A stretch of DNA of 5,193 bases from Burkholderiales bacterium (GTDB taxonomy: Bacteria; Pseudomonadota; Gammaproteobacteria; Burkholderiales; CAIKXV01), in the NCBI GenBank assembly GCA_014379045.1, contig JACMMK010000080.1:1-5193 (forward strand), given 5' to 3'. Shown here one piece after another: positions 1-5,193 of the stretch. A program made the translations under genes and the position numbers. A model generated the notes under the pieces. The model had not been told where the DNA came from and searched no databases. It worked only from the letters and a program-made list of their open reading frames with translations. Position 1 is the stretch's first letter, and each line of letters starts with the position of its first letter.

Positions 1-206
1 ACAAGCTGATCGCCGCGGCGCGCTTCGAGACCGACCGCAAGCGCTACGAAACGCAGGTGCGAAACTTCGTCGAGATCGCGTTCAACGACGTGCCACGCGT
101 GCCGTTGATGCAGCCGGCCTTCGACGTGGCCATGCAGAAGAACGTGCAGGGCTACATGTACTGGTTCCACGTGCAGGCCGATTACCGCACGTTGTACAAG
201 GCCTGA
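1..206 (+). CDS. ABC transporter periplasmic solute-binding protein (family 5), C-terminal fragment
   Basis: The last 67 codons of a gene whose start lies left of the window; the reading frame begins at base 3 and ends at TGA 204-206. The fragment includes NDVPRVPLMQPAFDVAMQ and then GYMYWFHVQADYRTLYKA. This matches the C-terminal end of SBP_bac_5 proteins, where a 'P-L-x-Q-P' strand, 'MQKNVQGY' and a final aromatic-rich segment close lobe I of the fold. By family knowledge the full protein would be an exported periplasmic protein of roughly 500-550 residues that delivers a peptide or similar solute to the permeases. The dppB start follows 10 bp downstream, so it is probably the first transporter gene of this operon. 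The ligand-binding pocket and signal peptide are outside the window, so the substrate cannot be judged. An 8-bp palindrome, TTGTACAA (192-199), falls within the last codons. Confidence 0.88.
   Translation, partial: KLIAAARFETDRKRYETQVRNFVEIAFNDVPRVPLMQPAFDVAMQKNVQGYMYWFHVQADYRTLYKA
192..199 (+). promoter_or_regulatory. TTGTACAA palindrome just before the first permease gene, possible operator
   Basis: A perfect 8-bp palindrome in the last codons of the solute-binding protein gene (Leu-Tyr-Lys), 17 bp before dppB. GntR/FCD regulators often bind short palindromes of this general type, and such a regulator is encoded in the operon. But it is short, lies in coding sequence and is far from any visible promoter, so chance is the more likely explanation. 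Confidence 0.12.
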
Positions 207-208
207 GG
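204..208 (+). promoter_or_regulatory. Ribosome binding site of the first permease gene
   Basis: TGAGG overlaps the stop codon of the solute-binding protein gene and sits 8 nt before the ATG at 217. The position suggests that translation of the permease is coupled to termination of the binding-protein gene. It supports ATG 217 as the start. Confidence 0.6.
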
Positions 209-216
209 CACAGACG

Positions 217-1230
217 ATGTGGCAGCTGATCGGCAGGCGTGCGCTCGCCGCGATCCCCAACGTGATCGGGATCGTCGTGGTGACGTTCGTGCTCACGCGC
301 GCGCTTCCGGGCGACCCCGCTGCGTTCTACGCCGGCCCGGCGGCGACGCAGGAGGCGGTCGAGCAGATCCGCACCAAACTCGGCCTCGACCAGCCGCTGT
401 GGCGCCAGTTCATCGACTATCTGGGCGACCTCGCCCGCGGCGATCTCGGACTGTCGTTGTCGACCGGGCAGCAGGTGCTCGACGAGATCCTGCGTCGCTT
501 GCCGGCCTCGCTCGAGTTGACGCTGCTTGCGCTGCTGGTCGCGTGTGTGATCGCGCTGCCGCTCGGCATTCTCGCCGCGACGCGACCCGGCTCATGGGTC
601 GACCATGCCTGCCGGCTGATCACGACGCTCGGCGTGTCGTTGCCGATCTTCTTCACCGGTCTGCTGCTCGCCTATGTGTTCTATTACCTGCTCGGCGTCG
701 CACCCCCTCCGGTGGGTCGCCTCGATTCGATGTTTTCGCCGCCACCGCAGTGGACCGGCTTCTATCTGATCGACAGCCTGATCGCCGGCGACCTCGCGCT
801 GTTTCGTGCCGCCGCCGCGCAGATGGTGCTGCCGGTGGCGACGCTGGCCATCTTCGTGCTCGCGCCGATCGCGCGGATGACGCGCGCGGCGATGCTCGGC
901 GTGCTGTCATCGGATTTCGTGCGAACCGCGCGCGCGAGCGGGCTGTCGTCGGGCACCGTCCTATACAAGTATGCGTTTCGCAACGCGATGCTGCCGGTGG
1001 TGACGACGATGGGCATGGTGTTCTCGTTCATGCTCGGTTCGAACGTGGTGATCGAGAAGGTGTTCGCCTGGCCCGGCATCGGGTCGTTCGCGGTCGATGC
1101 GCTGATGCAGTCGGACTACGCGCCGGTGCAGGGGTTCGTGCTCGTGATGGCGCTGCTGTTCGTCGCGATCAACCTGATGATCGACATCCTGTACACGGTG
1201 ATCGACCCGCGGGTGACCATCGATGCGTAG
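217..1230 (+). CDS. dppB: Dpp/Opp-type ABC transporter permease, DppB family
   Basis: A 337-residue inner-membrane permease, the usual length for DppB/OppB. Hydrophobic segments lie near residues 9-30, 98-121, 133-160, 200-218, 257-280 and 303-327, giving the expected six membrane helices, with the long periplasmic loop after helix 1 (about 31-95). The N-terminal 'TRALPGDPA' (28-36) is typical of the DppB N-terminal region. The cytoplasmic EAA coupling loop that docks on the ATPases is visible at about 232-260: 'DFVRTARASGL' followed by 'RNAMLP'. The C-terminus 'ILYTVIDPRV' is the standard family ending. A proline-rich periplasmic stretch (163-190) with 'VGRLD' and 'GFYLIDSLIAGD' is common in the peptide/nickel subgroup. 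ATG 217 is chosen for its TGAGG site and because the family sequence begins there. It would pair with the DppC-type permease encoded next to form the channel. The symbol is given at family level; the transported substrate is unknown. Confidence 0.95.
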   Translation: MWQLIGRRALAAIPNVIGIVVVTFVLTRALPGDPAAFYAGPAATQEAVEQIRTKLGLDQPLWRQFIDYLGDLARGDLGLSLSTGQQVLDEILRRLPASLELTLLALLVACVIALPLGILAATRPGSWVDHACRLITTLGVSLPIFFTGLLLAYVFYYLLGVAPPPVGRLDSMFSPPPQWTGFYLIDSLIAGDLALFRAAAAQMVLPVATLAIFVLAPIARMTRAAMLGVLSSDFVRTARASGLSSGTVLYKYAFRNAMLPVVTTMGMVFSFMLGSNVVIEKVFAWPGIGSFAVDALMQSDYAPVQGFVLVMALLFVAINLMIDILYTVIDPRVTIDA

Positions 1231-1270
1231 GAGCCGATGCTGATGAGCCTGCGAGGCCCGCGGCGAGGGC

Positions 1271-1293
1271 CCCGTCACCGGACAGGTGACGGG
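1271..1293 (+). repeat. Perfect 9-bp inverted repeat (RNA hairpin or operator) in the permease junction
   Basis: CCCGTCACC (1271-1279), loop GGACA, then GGTGACGGG (1285-1293): a perfect 9-bp stem with seven G-C pairs and a 5-nt loop, between the two permease genes. No T-run follows (ATCGACGTAG), so it is not a standard intrinsic terminator. In mRNA it could protect a processed end or tune expression downstream of dppB. As DNA it could be an operator half-site pair. A competing 5-bp stem, GGCCC (1255-1259) with GGGCC (1267-1271), shares one base with it. Its function is inferred only from its shape. Confidence 0.6.
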
Positions 1294-1353
1294 ATCGACG
1301 TAGCCGAGTCGGGCTCGCTCATGGTTCCTGGCGATCCTTCGACCCGGGACACC

Positions 1354-1357
1354 GGAG
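1354..1357 (+). promoter_or_regulatory. Ribosome binding site of the second permease gene
   Basis: GGAG lies 7 nt before ATG 1365, an ordinary Shine-Dalgarno placement. It decides the start of the DppC-type permease and shows that this gene can be initiated independently of the upstream open frame. Confidence 0.6.
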
Positions 1358-1364
1358 ACGGACG

Positions 1365-2264
1365 ATGAGCAATACCGCAACGCTACCGGGAACGCCCGGC
1401 CCTGCCTCCGTCTCGTCCTCCGCGGCGACGCTGCGCCATGTGCGCTACGTGCTCGGCGAGAACCCGGTTACCGCCGGCGCATTCGCGTTGTTTGCGGCAT
1501 TCGTGCTGGTCGCGCTGTTCGGACCGTGGATCGCGCCATACGACCCGCTCGCCACCAACGCGGCGAGTGCACTGCGCGGCCCCTCGGCCGCGCACTGGTT
1601 CGGCACCGATCAGCTCGGGCGCGACATCCTGTCGCGCGTGATCGTGGCGACCGGGCTCGACTTCGGCATGGCGGTGGCGGCCGTATTCATCTCGTTCGCG
1701 CTCGGCAGTGCACTGGGCGCCTGCGCTGGTTACTACGGCGGCTGGATCGACCGCACGGTGAGTCGCTTCGCCGACACGATCATGGCGTTTCCACTGTTCG
1801 TGCTCGCGATGGCGATCGTCGCCGCGCTCGGCAATTCGGTCGCCAACATCATCTACGCGACCGCGATCATCAATCTGCCGTTCTACATCCGCGTTGCGCG
1901 CGGCGAAATCAATGTGCGCCGGAACGCCGGCTTCGTCGAAGCGGCGCGGCTGTCGGGCAATTCGGAGGCGCGCATCCTGGCGTTGCATCTGTTCCCGAAC
2001 ATCCTGCCCCCCATCATGGTGCAGATCTCGCTCAACATGGGCTGGGCGATCCTGAACGCCGCCGGGTTGTCGTTCATCGGCCTGGGTGTACGACCGCCGC
2101 AACCGGAGTGGGGGATCATGGTCGCCGAAGGCGCGAGCTACATGATTTCGGGGGAATGGTGGGTGTCGTTCTTTCCCGGCGTGGTGCTGATGCTGGCGGT
2201 GTTCTGTTTCAATCTGCTGGGCGACGGACTGCGCGACATGATCGACCCGCGCCGGCGCACGTGA
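1365..2264 (+). CDS. dppC: Dpp/Opp-type ABC transporter permease, DppC family
   Basis: A 299-residue inner-membrane permease, normal for DppC/OppC. Residues 1-35 form a variable Ser/Ala/Pro-rich cytoplasmic tail; the first membrane helix is about 36-57 and ends in 'APYDP', typical of OppC_N. The family hallmark HWFGTDQLGRDILSR sits at 77-91. Further hydrophobic segments lie near 99-122, 138-156, 157-176, 218-240 and 267-285. The EAA coupling loop is clear at about 189-215: 'GFVEAARLSG' followed by 'LFPNILPP'. The next landmarks are 'NAAGLSFIGLG' (231-241) and the C-terminal 'GDGLRDMIDPR' (286-296). It forms the second half of the channel with the DppB-type protein. ATG 1365 is supported by GGAG 7 nt upstream. 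The stop TGA 2262-2264 overlaps an ATG (TGATG), which begins a small open frame leading to the dppD start. The symbol is given at family level. Confidence 0.95.
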   Translation: MSNTATLPGTPGPASVSSSAATLRHVRYVLGENPVTAGAFALFAAFVLVALFGPWIAPYDPLATNAASALRGPSAAHWFGTDQLGRDILSRVIVATGLDFGMAVAAVFISFALGSALGACAGYYGGWIDRTVSRFADTIMAFPLFVLAMAIVAALGNSVANIIYATAIINLPFYIRVARGEINVRRNAGFVEAARLSGNSEARILALHLFPNILPPIMVQISLNMGWAILNAAGLSFIGLGVRPPQPEWGIMVAEGASYMISGEWWVSFFPGVVLMLAVFCFNLLGDGLRDMIDPRRRT

Positions 2265-2404
2265 TGCGCGGCCCGAGAGCGAGGGTCACGCGCGCTGCGC
2301 GCTGCGAGAATCCTGCGTCGACAGTCATCCATGAAGGAATCGCGCCGATCGACGCACGATCAGTGCAGACCGATGTGCACGTCCCCGTGAAAGCGCAGCG
2401 ATGA
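2262..2404 (+). other. Long dppC-dppD junction with a bridging mini-ORF of uncertain coding status
   Basis: The 136-bp gap holds an open frame that starts at ATG 2264, overlapping the dppC stop as TGATG. It ends at TGA 2402-2404, overlapping the dppD start as ATGA. The 46-residue product would begin MRGPRARVTRAAR and has no family I recognise. Third-position GC is about 70% (14 of 46 codons end in A or T), and it includes AGA and AGG, unlike the neighbouring genes. The same frame is already open as a shadow inside dppC, so its openness is weak evidence for coding. It may work as a reinitiation relay from dppC to dppD, or may be chance. A second short frame (ATG 2331 to TGA 2388-2390, 19 residues) lies inside it. 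The gap also has a 7-bp tandem repeat, CGCGCTG twice (2291-2304). I see no convincing promoter or terminator here. Confidence 0.28.
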
Positions 2405-3426
2405 ACGCGCTCGACCCGTCGGTGGCGATGGTCGTGCCCGAGGCGGACGCATCCGGCCCGCCGGTGCCGCTGCTCGCCGTCGAGTCGCTGGCGGTCGAGT
2501 TCCGCACCCGTTCGGGCGTCGTGCACGCGCTGGAGGACGTGTCGTTCTCGGTCAACAAGGGCGAGACGATCGGTGTCGTCGGCGAATCCGGCTCGGGCAA
2601 GTCGGTGTTGTTCTACGCGGTGCTCGGCATCCTCGATGCAGCCGGACGCATCAGCCGCGGGCGTGCGGTGTTCGGGGGGCTCGACCTGACGCAGGCCACG
2701 GCCGCCGAACTCGAAGCGATCCGTGGGCGCGAGGCGGCGATGATCTTCCAGAATCCGCGCGTCGCGCTCAATCCGATCCGCAAGGTCGGTCATCAGATCG
2801 AAGACGTGCTCGCCCGCCATACCAGCACGCCGTCGGCGCAGTTGAAGAAGCGCGCGCTCGAGGCACTGACGGCGGTACGCATCCCCGACCCCGAACGTCG
2901 CTACCACGCGTATCCGTTCGAACTCTCCGGTGGGCTGTGCCAGCGGATCATGATTGCGATCGCGCTCGCCTGCACCCCGTCGCTGCTCGTCGCCGACGAG
3001 CCGACGACCGGGCTCGACGTGACGACGCAGGCGGCGGTGATGGACCTCATCGGCGAACTCGCGCGACGCCGCAACATGGCGACCGTGTTGATCACCCACG
3101 ATCTCGGGCTCGCCGCCGAGTATTGCGATCGCATCGTCGTGATGCACGCCGGCCATGTCGTGGAGACCGCGTCCACGACCGAGTTGTTCGCGCATCCCCG
3201 GCATCCGTATACCGCCAAGCTGATCGCGACCACCCCTCACGGCACCAACGACCTGCGCTCGCTCGCCGCGATCCCGGGCAACCTGCCCGATCTGCGCCGC
3301 AGCGATCTGCCGCCTTGCCGCTTCAGCGAACGCTGCGACCGCGTCGAGCCGGTGTGTCAGACCTCGCCCCTTGCGCGGCAGGCCTTCAGTGCCGGCCACA
3401 CCGTCGCATGCTGCCGACCGATTTGA
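2401..3426 (+). CDS. dppD: Dpp/Opp-type ABC transporter ATP-binding protein, DppD family
   Basis: A 341-residue cytoplasmic ATPase, the usual DppD/OppD length. All nucleotide-site elements are intact: Walker A GESGSGKS (61-68), Q-loop Gln117 in IFQNP, signature LSGGLCQR (175-182), Walker B LLVADEP with catalytic Glu200, D-loop GLD (204-206) and switch His233 in ITHDLG. The C-terminal oligo_HPY extension is present ('HPRHPYT', 265-271). It carries four cysteines spaced C-x5-C-x6-C-x17-C (306, 312, 319, 337), plus an adjacent Cys338; homologous cysteines ligate an iron-sulfur cluster in some characterised family members. It would pair with the DppF-type ATPase to power import. ATG 2401 is the chosen start: a TGA at 2332-2334 blocks earlier ATGs in frame, and the weak upstream site (GAAAG, 2389-2393) is 7 nt away. 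ATG 2428 is a less likely alternative. Its last 19 bp overlap dppF. Confidence 0.95.
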   Translation: MNALDPSVAMVVPEADASGPPVPLLAVESLAVEFRTRSGVVHALEDVSFSVNKGETIGVVGESGSGKSVLFYAVLGILDAAGRISRGRAVFGGLDLTQATAAELEAIRGREAAMIFQNPRVALNPIRKVGHQIEDVLARHTSTPSAQLKKRALEALTAVRIPDPERRYHAYPFELSGGLCQRIMIAIALACTPSLLVADEPTTGLDVTTQAAVMDLIGELARRRNMATVLITHDLGLAAEYCDRIVVMHAGHVVETASTTELFAHPRHPYTAKLIATTPHGTNDLRSLAAIPGNLPDLRRSDLPPCRFSERCDRVEPVCQTSPLARQAFSAGHTVACCRPI

Positions 3427-4466
3427 ACGCGACCTTGCCGTCCGTCGGCGTGGCGGTCGACCCCGTCGCGTCGCTGCTCGAAGTCGAGCAGATACGCAAA
3501 TGGTTTGCGCTCAAACGTTCGGGAGGCGTGTTGCCGTTTTCGGGTACGCGTCAGGTGCCGATGCTGCACGCGGTCGATGGTGTGGATCTTTCGATCGGCG
3601 TCGGCGAGAGTGTGGGGCTTGTCGGCGAGTCGGGATGCGGCAAATCGACGCTGGTGCGATTGATCACGCGCACGCTCGACCCGACCGCCGGCGCGATCCG
3701 TTTCGGCGGCGAGAACATCACCGGGATTCCGGCGCGCGCGTTCGCGCGCGTGCCCCAGCGCAAGCTGATCCAGATGGTGTTCCAGGATCCGACCGACAGC
3801 CTGAACCCGCGCCATACCGCGCGCGACACGATTGCCGAGCCTCTGCGTCTGCTCGGCCGACTTTCCGGTGGCGCACTCGCCCGGCGCATCGACGAGGTGG
3901 CCGGTCTCGTCCAGTTGCCGCGCGAGCTGCTCGCCCGCTATCCGCATCAGCTCTCGGGGGGACAGAAAGCCCGCGTCGGCATCGCGCGCGCGATCTCGCT
4001 CGAACCGAAGTTGCTGATTCTCGACGAGCCTACGGCCGCGCTTGACGTCTCGGTGCAGGCGGTCATACTGCACCTGCTCGCCGACCTGAAAGAGCAGCTC
4101 GGCATGAGCTACCTGTTCGTCTCGCACGATCTGAACATCGGGCGCCTGTTGTGCGACCGGGTGCTGGTGATGTATCTGGGCAAGATCGTCGAGTCGGGAC
4201 CCGCGCAGCAGGTGTTCAGGTCGCCGCGCCACCCCTACACGCGGGCGTTGCTGTCGGCGATTCCGGGCCTATCGGGCGGCGCGTCGAAGCGCATCCGACT
4301 CGACGGAGATCCGACGAGTCCGGTCGACCCGAAGCCCGATCGTTGCCGCTTCTACGGGCGCTGTCCCAAGGGCGAACACTTCTGCATGGACACGGCGCCG
4401 GAACTGAAGCCGCTCGGGCCCGGGCATTTCACCGCCTGTCACTTTCCCGAGCCGGGCGTTGGATGA
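3408..4466 (+). CDS. dppF: Dpp/Opp-type ABC transporter ATP-binding protein, DppF family
   Basis: A 352-residue cytoplasmic ATPase, slightly longer than typical DppF (about 330) because of a longer N-terminus. Its motifs are Walker A GESGCGKS (73-80), Q-loop Gln126 in VFQDP, signature LSGGQKAR (182-189), Walker B LLILDEP with catalytic Glu207, D-loop ALD and switch His240 in VSHDLN. An extra loop between strands 1 and 2 (about 37-52, 'KRSGGVLPFSG') is usual in the OppF/DppF half. The C-terminal oligo_HPY region has 'SPRHPYTRALL' (272-282) and a C-x5-C-x6-C-x17-C cluster (313, 319, 326, 344), the same spacing as in the partner ATPase. ATG 3408 is preferred. It overlaps the dppD end by 19 bp, and no good Shine-Dalgarno site precedes it, so translation is probably coupled to dppD. 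TTG 3423, overlapping the dppD stop, is an alternative. The open frame upstream of 3408 is a shadow inside dppD. Confidence 0.94.
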   Translation: MLPTDLNATLPSVGVAVDPVASLLEVEQIRKWFALKRSGGVLPFSGTRQVPMLHAVDGVDLSIGVGESVGLVGESGCGKSTLVRLITRTLDPTAGAIRFGGENITGIPARAFARVPQRKLIQMVFQDPTDSLNPRHTARDTIAEPLRLLGRLSGGALARRIDEVAGLVQLPRELLARYPHQLSGGQKARVGIARAISLEPKLLILDEPTAALDVSVQAVILHLLADLKEQLGMSYLFVSHDLNIGRLLCDRVLVMYLGKIVESGPAQQVFRSPRHPYTRALLSAIPGLSGGASKRIRLDGDPTSPVDPKPDRCRFYGRCPKGEHFCMDTAPELKPLGPGHFTACHFPEPGVG

Positions 4467-5193
4467 AGCCCGTGCCAGCGCAGAATCTCGCCGAGGCGGC
4501 GTACTCGAGGCTGAAGCGCGATGTGTTCGAATTCCGCCTGCTTCCCGGCGATCGTTTCACCGAGAACGAGGTCGCGCGCGAACTCGGCATGTCGCGCACG
4601 CCGGTGCGCGAAGCATTGACCCGGCTCGCGCAGGAAGGGCATCTGTCGGTCGCCGCGCGCAGCGGCTGGACCGTGAAGCCGCTGGATTTCGCGTTGTTCG
4701 ATCAACTCTACGACACGCGCATCGTGCTCGAGCTTGCCGCAGTGCGCCGACTTTGCGAGCAGGAAAGCGCCGACGCGCTCGCCCCGTTGCGCGACGTCTG
4801 GCTGGTCGCGCCTGGTGCGCGGCTCACCGATGAGCGCAAGGTGGCGATACTCGACGAGCAGTTCCACGCGCTGCTGATCAACGCCACCGGCAACACGGTG
4901 ATGGCGCAGATGCACCAGGAAGTGACCGAACGCATCCGGATCATCCGCCGACTCGATTTCACCGACGCGGGACGGGTCGTCGCGACCTACGAAGAGCATG
5001 CGCAACTGCTCAGAAGCATCCTGCGGCGCAAGGTCGACCATGCCTGTCTGCTGCTGAAGTCGCACATCGAGAGCAGCAAACAGGCGGTGCGCAAGATCAC
5101 GCTGCATCGCCTGTTCATGGCGCGCGGCGGCGATGCTGCAGCGTTGACCCGGCCAGCGGCGCAGGCGGTGGTCGTGCCTGCGCAGGCGCGCGC
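4463..5193 (+). CDS. GntR-family transcriptional regulator with FCD domain, 3' end outside the window
   Basis: An open frame of 243 codons without a stop before the right edge. It starts at ATG 4463, which overlaps the dppF stop as ATGA. The N-terminus is a GntR winged helix (about residues 8-72), with LLPGDRFTENEVARELGMS and then RTPVREALTRLAQEGHL; RTPVREAL is the recognition-helix hallmark. Residues about 78-212 form a helical FCD ligand-binding domain: 'LYDTRIVLE' (82-90), 'DEQFH' followed by 'INATGN' (131-144), 'EEHAQLL' (177-183) and 'LLKSHIESS' (197-205). Asp131, His135, His179 and His201 match the metal-site pattern known in many FCD proteins. After about 215 the tail is Ala/Val-rich and unconserved, so the true stop is probably close to the edge. 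The family works as dimeric, usually repressing, DNA-binding proteins released by a small carboxylate-type effector. Co-translation with the importer suggests it controls this operon, but the operator and effector are not known. Confidence 0.92.
   Translation, partial: MKPVPAQNLAEAAYSRLKRDVFEFRLLPGDRFTENEVARELGMSRTPVREALTRLAQEGHLSVAARSGWTVKPLDFALFDQLYDTRIVLELAAVRRLCEQESADALAPLRDVWLVAPGARLTDERKVAILDEQFHALLINATGNTVMAQMHQEVTERIRIIRRLDFTDAGRVVATYEEHAQLLRSILRRKVDHACLLLKSHIESSKQAVRKITLHRLFMARGGDAAALTRPAAQAVVVPAQAR

Larger units (their letters stand above)
1229..1368 (+). other. Long dppB-dppC junction with a bridging mini-ORF of uncertain coding status
   Basis: The 134-bp gap between the two permease genes is fully open in the dppB frame after its TAG stop. 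An AGGAG (1229-1233) overlaps that stop, with ATGs at 1237 (3-nt spacer) and 1243 (9-nt spacer). The frame runs to TGA 1366-1368, which overlaps the dppC start as ATGA (ATG at 1365). The predicted peptide is 43 residues from 1237 or 41 from 1243, arginine- and glycine-rich, and I recognise no family. Third-position GC is about 70% by hand count, clearly below the flanking genes, and it uses CGA, GGA and CGG codons. A chance open frame is therefore the default reading. It could instead be a short leader that carries ribosomes from dppB to dppC, or a readthrough extension of dppB. The gap also contains the hairpin at 1271-1293. Confidence 0.3.

Noticed and set aside
963..972. ATACAAGTAT near-palindrome
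   Set aside because: Explained by the codons of the Tyr-Lys-Tyr segment in the conserved EAA loop region of the permease.
1271..1293. Hairpin as a rho-independent terminator
   Set aside because: No T-run follows the stem, and the operon clearly continues in the same direction.
1231..1364. Internal sigma-70 promoter in the first gap (also considered in 2265-2400)
   Set aside because: No pair of -35 and -10 boxes with acceptable match and spacing is visible in either gap.
1383..2102. Minus-strand open frame opposite dppC
   Set aside because: Low-complexity Arg/Asp/His-rich shadow with no motif.
2290..2302. GCGCG-CTG-CGCGC hairpin in the dppC-dppD gap
   Set aside because: Only 5 bp of alternating G/C with a 3-nt loop; expected by chance in this composition. 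The GATCG/CGATC pair at 2347-2361 was dropped for the same reason.
2928..2946. Unusual ABC signature LSGGLCQR as a defective ATPase
   Set aside because: The invariant LSGG and the following Gln-Arg are kept; variation at the next two positions is normal in this family, and all catalytic residues are present.
2209..3399. Long minus-strand open frame (396 codons) opposite dppD
   Set aside because: Arginine/histidine-rich translation with no recognisable family; a typical mirror of GC-rich codons, fully opposite an intact ATPase gene.
2937..3407. Possible N-terminal extension of the DppF-type protein
   Set aside because: This part of the frame lies within dppD, is arginine-rich, and precedes the normal DppF N-terminus; ATG 3408 fits family length.
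3357..4232. Minus-strand open frame opposite dppF
   Set aside because: Same shadow composition, and it lies across the ATPase gene with all motifs intact on the + strand.
4439..5107. Minus-strand open frame opposite the GntR gene
   Set aside because: The + strand frame shows a clear winged helix and FCD domain; the reverse frame shows no family features.

Overview
The window is GC-rich (C or G in most third codon positions) and has the compact layout of a proteobacterial chromosome. The protein style is Gram-negative and the codon use resembles Burkholderiales, but the genus cannot be fixed from the sequence and this assignment is an inference.

All supported genes lie on the + strand and look like one operon for a Dpp/Opp-type (peptide/nickel/opine family) ABC importer with its regulator. 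In order they are: the C-terminal end of a periplasmic solute-binding protein (1-206); a DppB-type permease (217-1230); a DppC-type permease (1365-2264); a DppD-type ATPase (2401-3426); a DppF-type ATPase (3408-4466); and a GntR/FCD transcriptional regulator (from 4463, running off the right edge). The binding protein would capture ligand in the periplasm, the two permeases would form the inner-membrane channel, and the two distinct ATPases would pair on the cytoplasmic side to drive import. The regulator presumably senses the ligand or a metabolite of it and controls this operon or an adjacent catabolic cluster. The substrate cannot be read from the sequence.

Spacing is tight at both ends: 10 bp before dppB, a 19-bp overlap dppD/dppF, and a 4-bp ATGA overlap dppF/gntR. 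By contrast, the two central junctions (dppB-dppC, 134 bp; dppC-dppD, 136 bp) are unusually long for this operon type. Each gap is bridged by a small open frame that ends in an ATGA overlapping the next gene's start codon. The first gap also holds a perfect 9-bp hairpin, and the two gaps share a short GC-rich motif. These gaps are the only part of the window that its ordinary genes do not explain. My hand count of third-position GC argues against the mini-ORFs being conserved proteins.

I see no RNA gene, mobile element, CRISPR array, convincing promoter or intrinsic terminator. No previously undescribed system is evident; this is mainly an ordinary importer operon with interesting intergenic leaders.
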